Both the position numbers and the translations under genes were made by a program. Positions 5,265-6,939 of a DNA stretch of 6,939 nt are shown piece by piece (within the stretch, counting starts at the first letter, position 1; each line of letters starts with the position of its first letter). This DNA comes from an uncultured Campylobacter sp. Its GTDB lineage: Bacteria > Campylobacterota > Campylobacteria > Campylobacterales > Campylobacteraceae. The notes beneath the pieces were generated by a model, which did no database searches, was not told the DNA's origin, and worked only from the letters and a program-made list of their open reading frames with translations. Location of the stretch: contig NZ_CALHXD010000209.1 in the NCBI RefSeq assembly GCF_938040115.1, positions 1-6,939 of the forward strand, read 5' to 3'.

Positions 5265-6605
5265 TTACAAAATCATCGCGCCGATTACGCCGCCGATTAA
5301 CAGCGGTATATTAAAAAATATAAAAGTCGGCACGCACGTATCGTAGATGTGATTGTGCTGGCCGTCGGCATTTAGGCCGCTTGTTGGCCCTAGCGTGCTA
5401 TCGCTAGCGGGACTGCCCGCATCGCCCAGAGCCGCCGCGATACCAACTAGCAAGATAATGGCCGCCGGAGAAAATCCCAGCGATAGCGAAAACGGCACGT
5501 AAATCGCCGCGATGATCGGTATCGTGCCAAAGCTCGTGCCGATGCCCATGGTAACTAGCAAACCGATAGCTAGCATCAGTATCGCGCCGCCTATTTTGCC
5601 GCCCACCACCTCGCTAGCAAAGCCCACTAGCTGCTCGATACCGCCGCTCTCGCGCAAAACCGAGCCAAAGCCTGCGGCAACGAGCATGATAAATGCGATA
5701 AAGCCCATCATCGCTAGGCCGCTGTCCATGATTTTGTCGATTTTACGGTACTCGATACCGCCCAAAACTATCATGACTAAAAGCCCAAGAAGCGCGCCAA
5801 GAGGCATGCTTTCGGTATAAATTTGCACTCCAAAGGCTACTACCGCGCCGCCTAGCACCGCCCACTCTTTTTTCGTCATTTTTAGGCTTGCGGCCAACTG
5901 TGCCTCTTGCTCTTCGCTCGTTTCAAATTTAGTGTGCGCGTAGTCGCGTCTTTTGCGGTAAAAGACGAAAACCGCTAAAAGCAAACCCACTAGCATAGAA
6001 AGGCCGCCGATCCACATCACACTTGAGATCTCGCTCATCTGCACTTCTACGCCGTTGTTTGCGAGCTCTTTTTTGATGATGCCGTGAAAGATAAGGCCAA
6101 AACCTACGCTAAGGCTCACGTATGGCGCCTTTAGCCCGAAAGTAAGAGCGCAGGCCACGGCTCGGCGGTCGATGCCTAGGCGGTTCATCAGCGGCAAAAG
6201 CGGCGGGATGAGAATCGGGATGAAAGCGATATGCACGGGAATCAAATTTTGCGACAAGCACGCGATCGCGGCGATTATCAGAGCAAAATAGGTGCTGGTT
6301 TTTGCTAGAGCCTTGCTAACGGCGTTTATGAGGATCGCGGTTAGGTTTGTGTTGGCTATCGCGGCTGCGAGCGCGCCTAGCAAGATATAGCTGAGCGAGG
6401 TTTCTAGGTTGCCTTTCATGCCCGTTATCAGCGTCGATGTGGTGGCCGTTAGCGCATCGAAAAACGCCCCTACGCCGGCAAATCCGCCGTGATAGATGAG
6501 ACCCGCGACTAGGGCGGAGACGAGGATGGAAAGCAGGATGTTAAACCTTAACAAACAAAGCGCAGTCATCACGAGGATACTGATCACGACGGGGTTGGTT
6601 AGCAT
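5265..6605 (-). CDS. Na+/H+ antiporter family (YuiF/NhaC-like) membrane transporter
   Basis: A 446-residue inner-membrane protein with about 11-13 hydrophobic segments, of normal length for this family in the ion transporter superfamily. The strongest signature is near the C-terminus: GIGTSFGTIPII (354-365), then GDAGSPASDSTLGPTSGLNADG (394-415, shown in pieces: GDAGSPAS, DSTLGPTSG) and QHNHIYDTCVPTF (416-428). The matching half-site in the N-terminal part is IPVHIAFIPILIPPLLPLMN (122-141). The two related halves are joined by a charged cytoplasmic loop at about 217-247 (RKRRDYAHTKFETSEEQEAQ). The annotation as sodium/proton antiporter is by family; some members have been tied to amino-acid (histidine) uptake instead, so substrate is open. 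ATG at 6605 follows AAGGA by five bases. It is separated by 84 bp from the upstream partial gene and probably ends at the 5177-5223 hairpin. Confidence 0.9.
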   Translation of the reverse strand: MLTNPVVISILVMTALCLLRFNILLSILVSALVAGLIYHGGFAGVGAFFDALTATTSTLITGMKGNLETSLSYILLGALAAAIANTNLTAILINAVSKALAKTSTYFALIIAAIACLSQNLIPVHIAFIPILIPPLLPLMNRLGIDRRAVACALTFGLKAPYVSLSVGFGLIFHGIIKKELANNGVEVQMSEISSVMWIGGLSMLVGLLLAVFVFYRKRRDYAHTKFETSEEQEAQLAASLKMTKKEWAVLGGAVVAFGVQIYTESMPLGALLGLLVMIVLGGIEYRKIDKIMDSGLAMMGFIAFIMLVAAGFGSVLRESGGIEQLVGFASEVVGGKIGGAILMLAIGLLVTMGIGTSFGTIPIIAAIYVPFSLSLGFSPAAIILLVGIAAALGDAGSPASDSTLGPTSGLNADGQHNHIYDTCVPTFIFFNIPLLIGGVIGAMIL

Positions 6606-6618
6606 TATTTTCCTTTTT

Positions 6619-6677
6619 GTAAATCAAATTCGTAAATCAAATTTCGCCGCCGATCAAATTTGATGACTAGCGGCGAA
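6619..6677. repeat. Nested inverted repeat and tandem repeat before the antiporter gene
   Basis: Two 12-base copies of GTAAATCAAATT lie at 6619-6630 and 6632-6643, a 13-base period, directly beside the antiporter ribosome binding site. Next to them an 8-bp inverted repeat, TTCGCCGC (6643-6650) and GCGGCGAA (6670-6677), encloses the 12-base palindrome ATCAAATTTGAT (6653-6664). The outer GC-rich stem sits 13 bases past the stop of the upstream gene and may act as its terminator, although only a weak T run follows. The palindrome and repeats could equally be a regulator site for the transporter gene. Confidence 0.5.
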
Positions 6678-6689
6678 CGGGCGTCAAAT

Positions 6690-6939
6690 TTATCTAACGC
6701 GGATGCCTACTTGCGGGCGAGGCGAATAGTAATAATCGTCGCGTCTGTCGCGGTATCCGTCATCGTATCCGTCGTCGTAGCCTCTCTCGTAGCTTCGGTC
6801 GTCCGATTTGCTAGTGCCGCCTTTTTTTATGTTATTGTTTTTTATGTATTGATCAACTAGCTTGTCGCGGTAGTCTCTGCCTCGGTCGGTTTTTCTATAT
6901 CCGCCGTACGGAGGGTCCATGTAGATCACTACGTCGTCG
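6690..6939 (-). CDS. Partial gene, C-terminal Tyr/Asp/Arg-rich tail of unknown protein
   Basis: The frame is open to the window edge, so only the last 83 codons are seen and the true start is probably outside; an in-frame GTG (6929) and ATG (6920) exist but neither has a good ribosome site. The visible product begins DDVVIYMDPPYGGY, continues with a charged stretch (RDYRDKLVDQYIKNNNIKKGG) and ends in low-complexity sequence with repeated YDDG units (RGYDDGYDDGYRD, then RRDDYYYSPRP) and a basic C-terminus GIRVR. Such PPYGGY and YDDG-rich tails are seen in small exported or surface proteins of Gram-negative bacteria, but I cannot name a family, and no signal sequence is visible because the N-terminus is missing. 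The stop TAA is at 6690. Confidence 0.65.
   Translation of the reverse strand, partial: DDVVIYMDPPYGGYRKTDRGRDYRDKLVDQYIKNNNIKKGGTSKSDDRSYERGYDDGYDDGYRDRRDDYYYSPRPQVGIRVR

Noticed and set aside
5512..5820. Plus-strand 102-codon frame
   Set aside because: Antisense shadow of the membrane transporter gene, rich in Pro/Ser/Ile and unlike any protein I know.
6660..6860. Plus-strand Val-rich 66-codon frame
   Set aside because: It is the antisense reading of the YDDG-type repeats in the partial minus-strand gene.
1..6939. Phase-variable homopolymer tracts, CRISPR array, tRNA/rRNA genes or insertion sequences
   Set aside because: I looked for long G or C runs, regularly spaced repeats, cloverleaf-like segments and transposase frames and saw none.

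Overview
The window looks like chromosomal DNA of a Campylobacter outside the jejuni/coli group, most likely one of the higher-GC oral species (C. showae, C. rectus or C. curvus type). This rests on a Campylobacter-type FlgE hook protein behind a consensus sigma-54 promoter, a ThyX-type thymidylate synthase, a mid-40s overall GC impression with GC-rich genes, and very frequent AAATTT words in genes and gaps. The species is inference.

Every gene I can support lies on the minus strand, so the transcriptional order runs from high to low coordinates. (1) 6690-6939: the 3' end of a gene entering from outside, encoding a Tyr/Asp/Gly/Arg-rich tail of unknown function. (2) 5265-6605: a polytopic membrane protein of the Na+/H+ antiporter (YuiF/NhaC-like) family. 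(3) 2718-4976: flgE, the flagellar hook protein, with its own sigma-54 promoter and a 9-bp-stem terminator, so it looks like a single-gene unit. (4) 2366-2644 and 2157-2369: a BrnT toxin / BrnA antitoxin pair with an ATGA overlap, AT-rich against its surroundings. (5) 1453-2073: thyX. (6) 349-1365: a GC-rich two-domain hypothetical protein whose C-terminal half resembles DUF6892 proteins. (7) 1-348: no convincing gene, only a 66-codon GTG-initiated open frame.

The genes do not form one pathway. The window is a series of short units separated by gaps of 73-288 bp, several of which hold inverted repeats that may be terminators or operators. Core functions (hook assembly, dTMP synthesis, ion or solute transport) are interleaved with likely accessory cargo (brnTA and perhaps the 338-residue protein). 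I did not find a clearly new multi-gene system. The most interesting spots are the brnTA control region, where promoter, candidate operator and the flgE terminator overlap; the unexplained two-domain protein; and the AT-rich, probably hypervariable centre of flgE.
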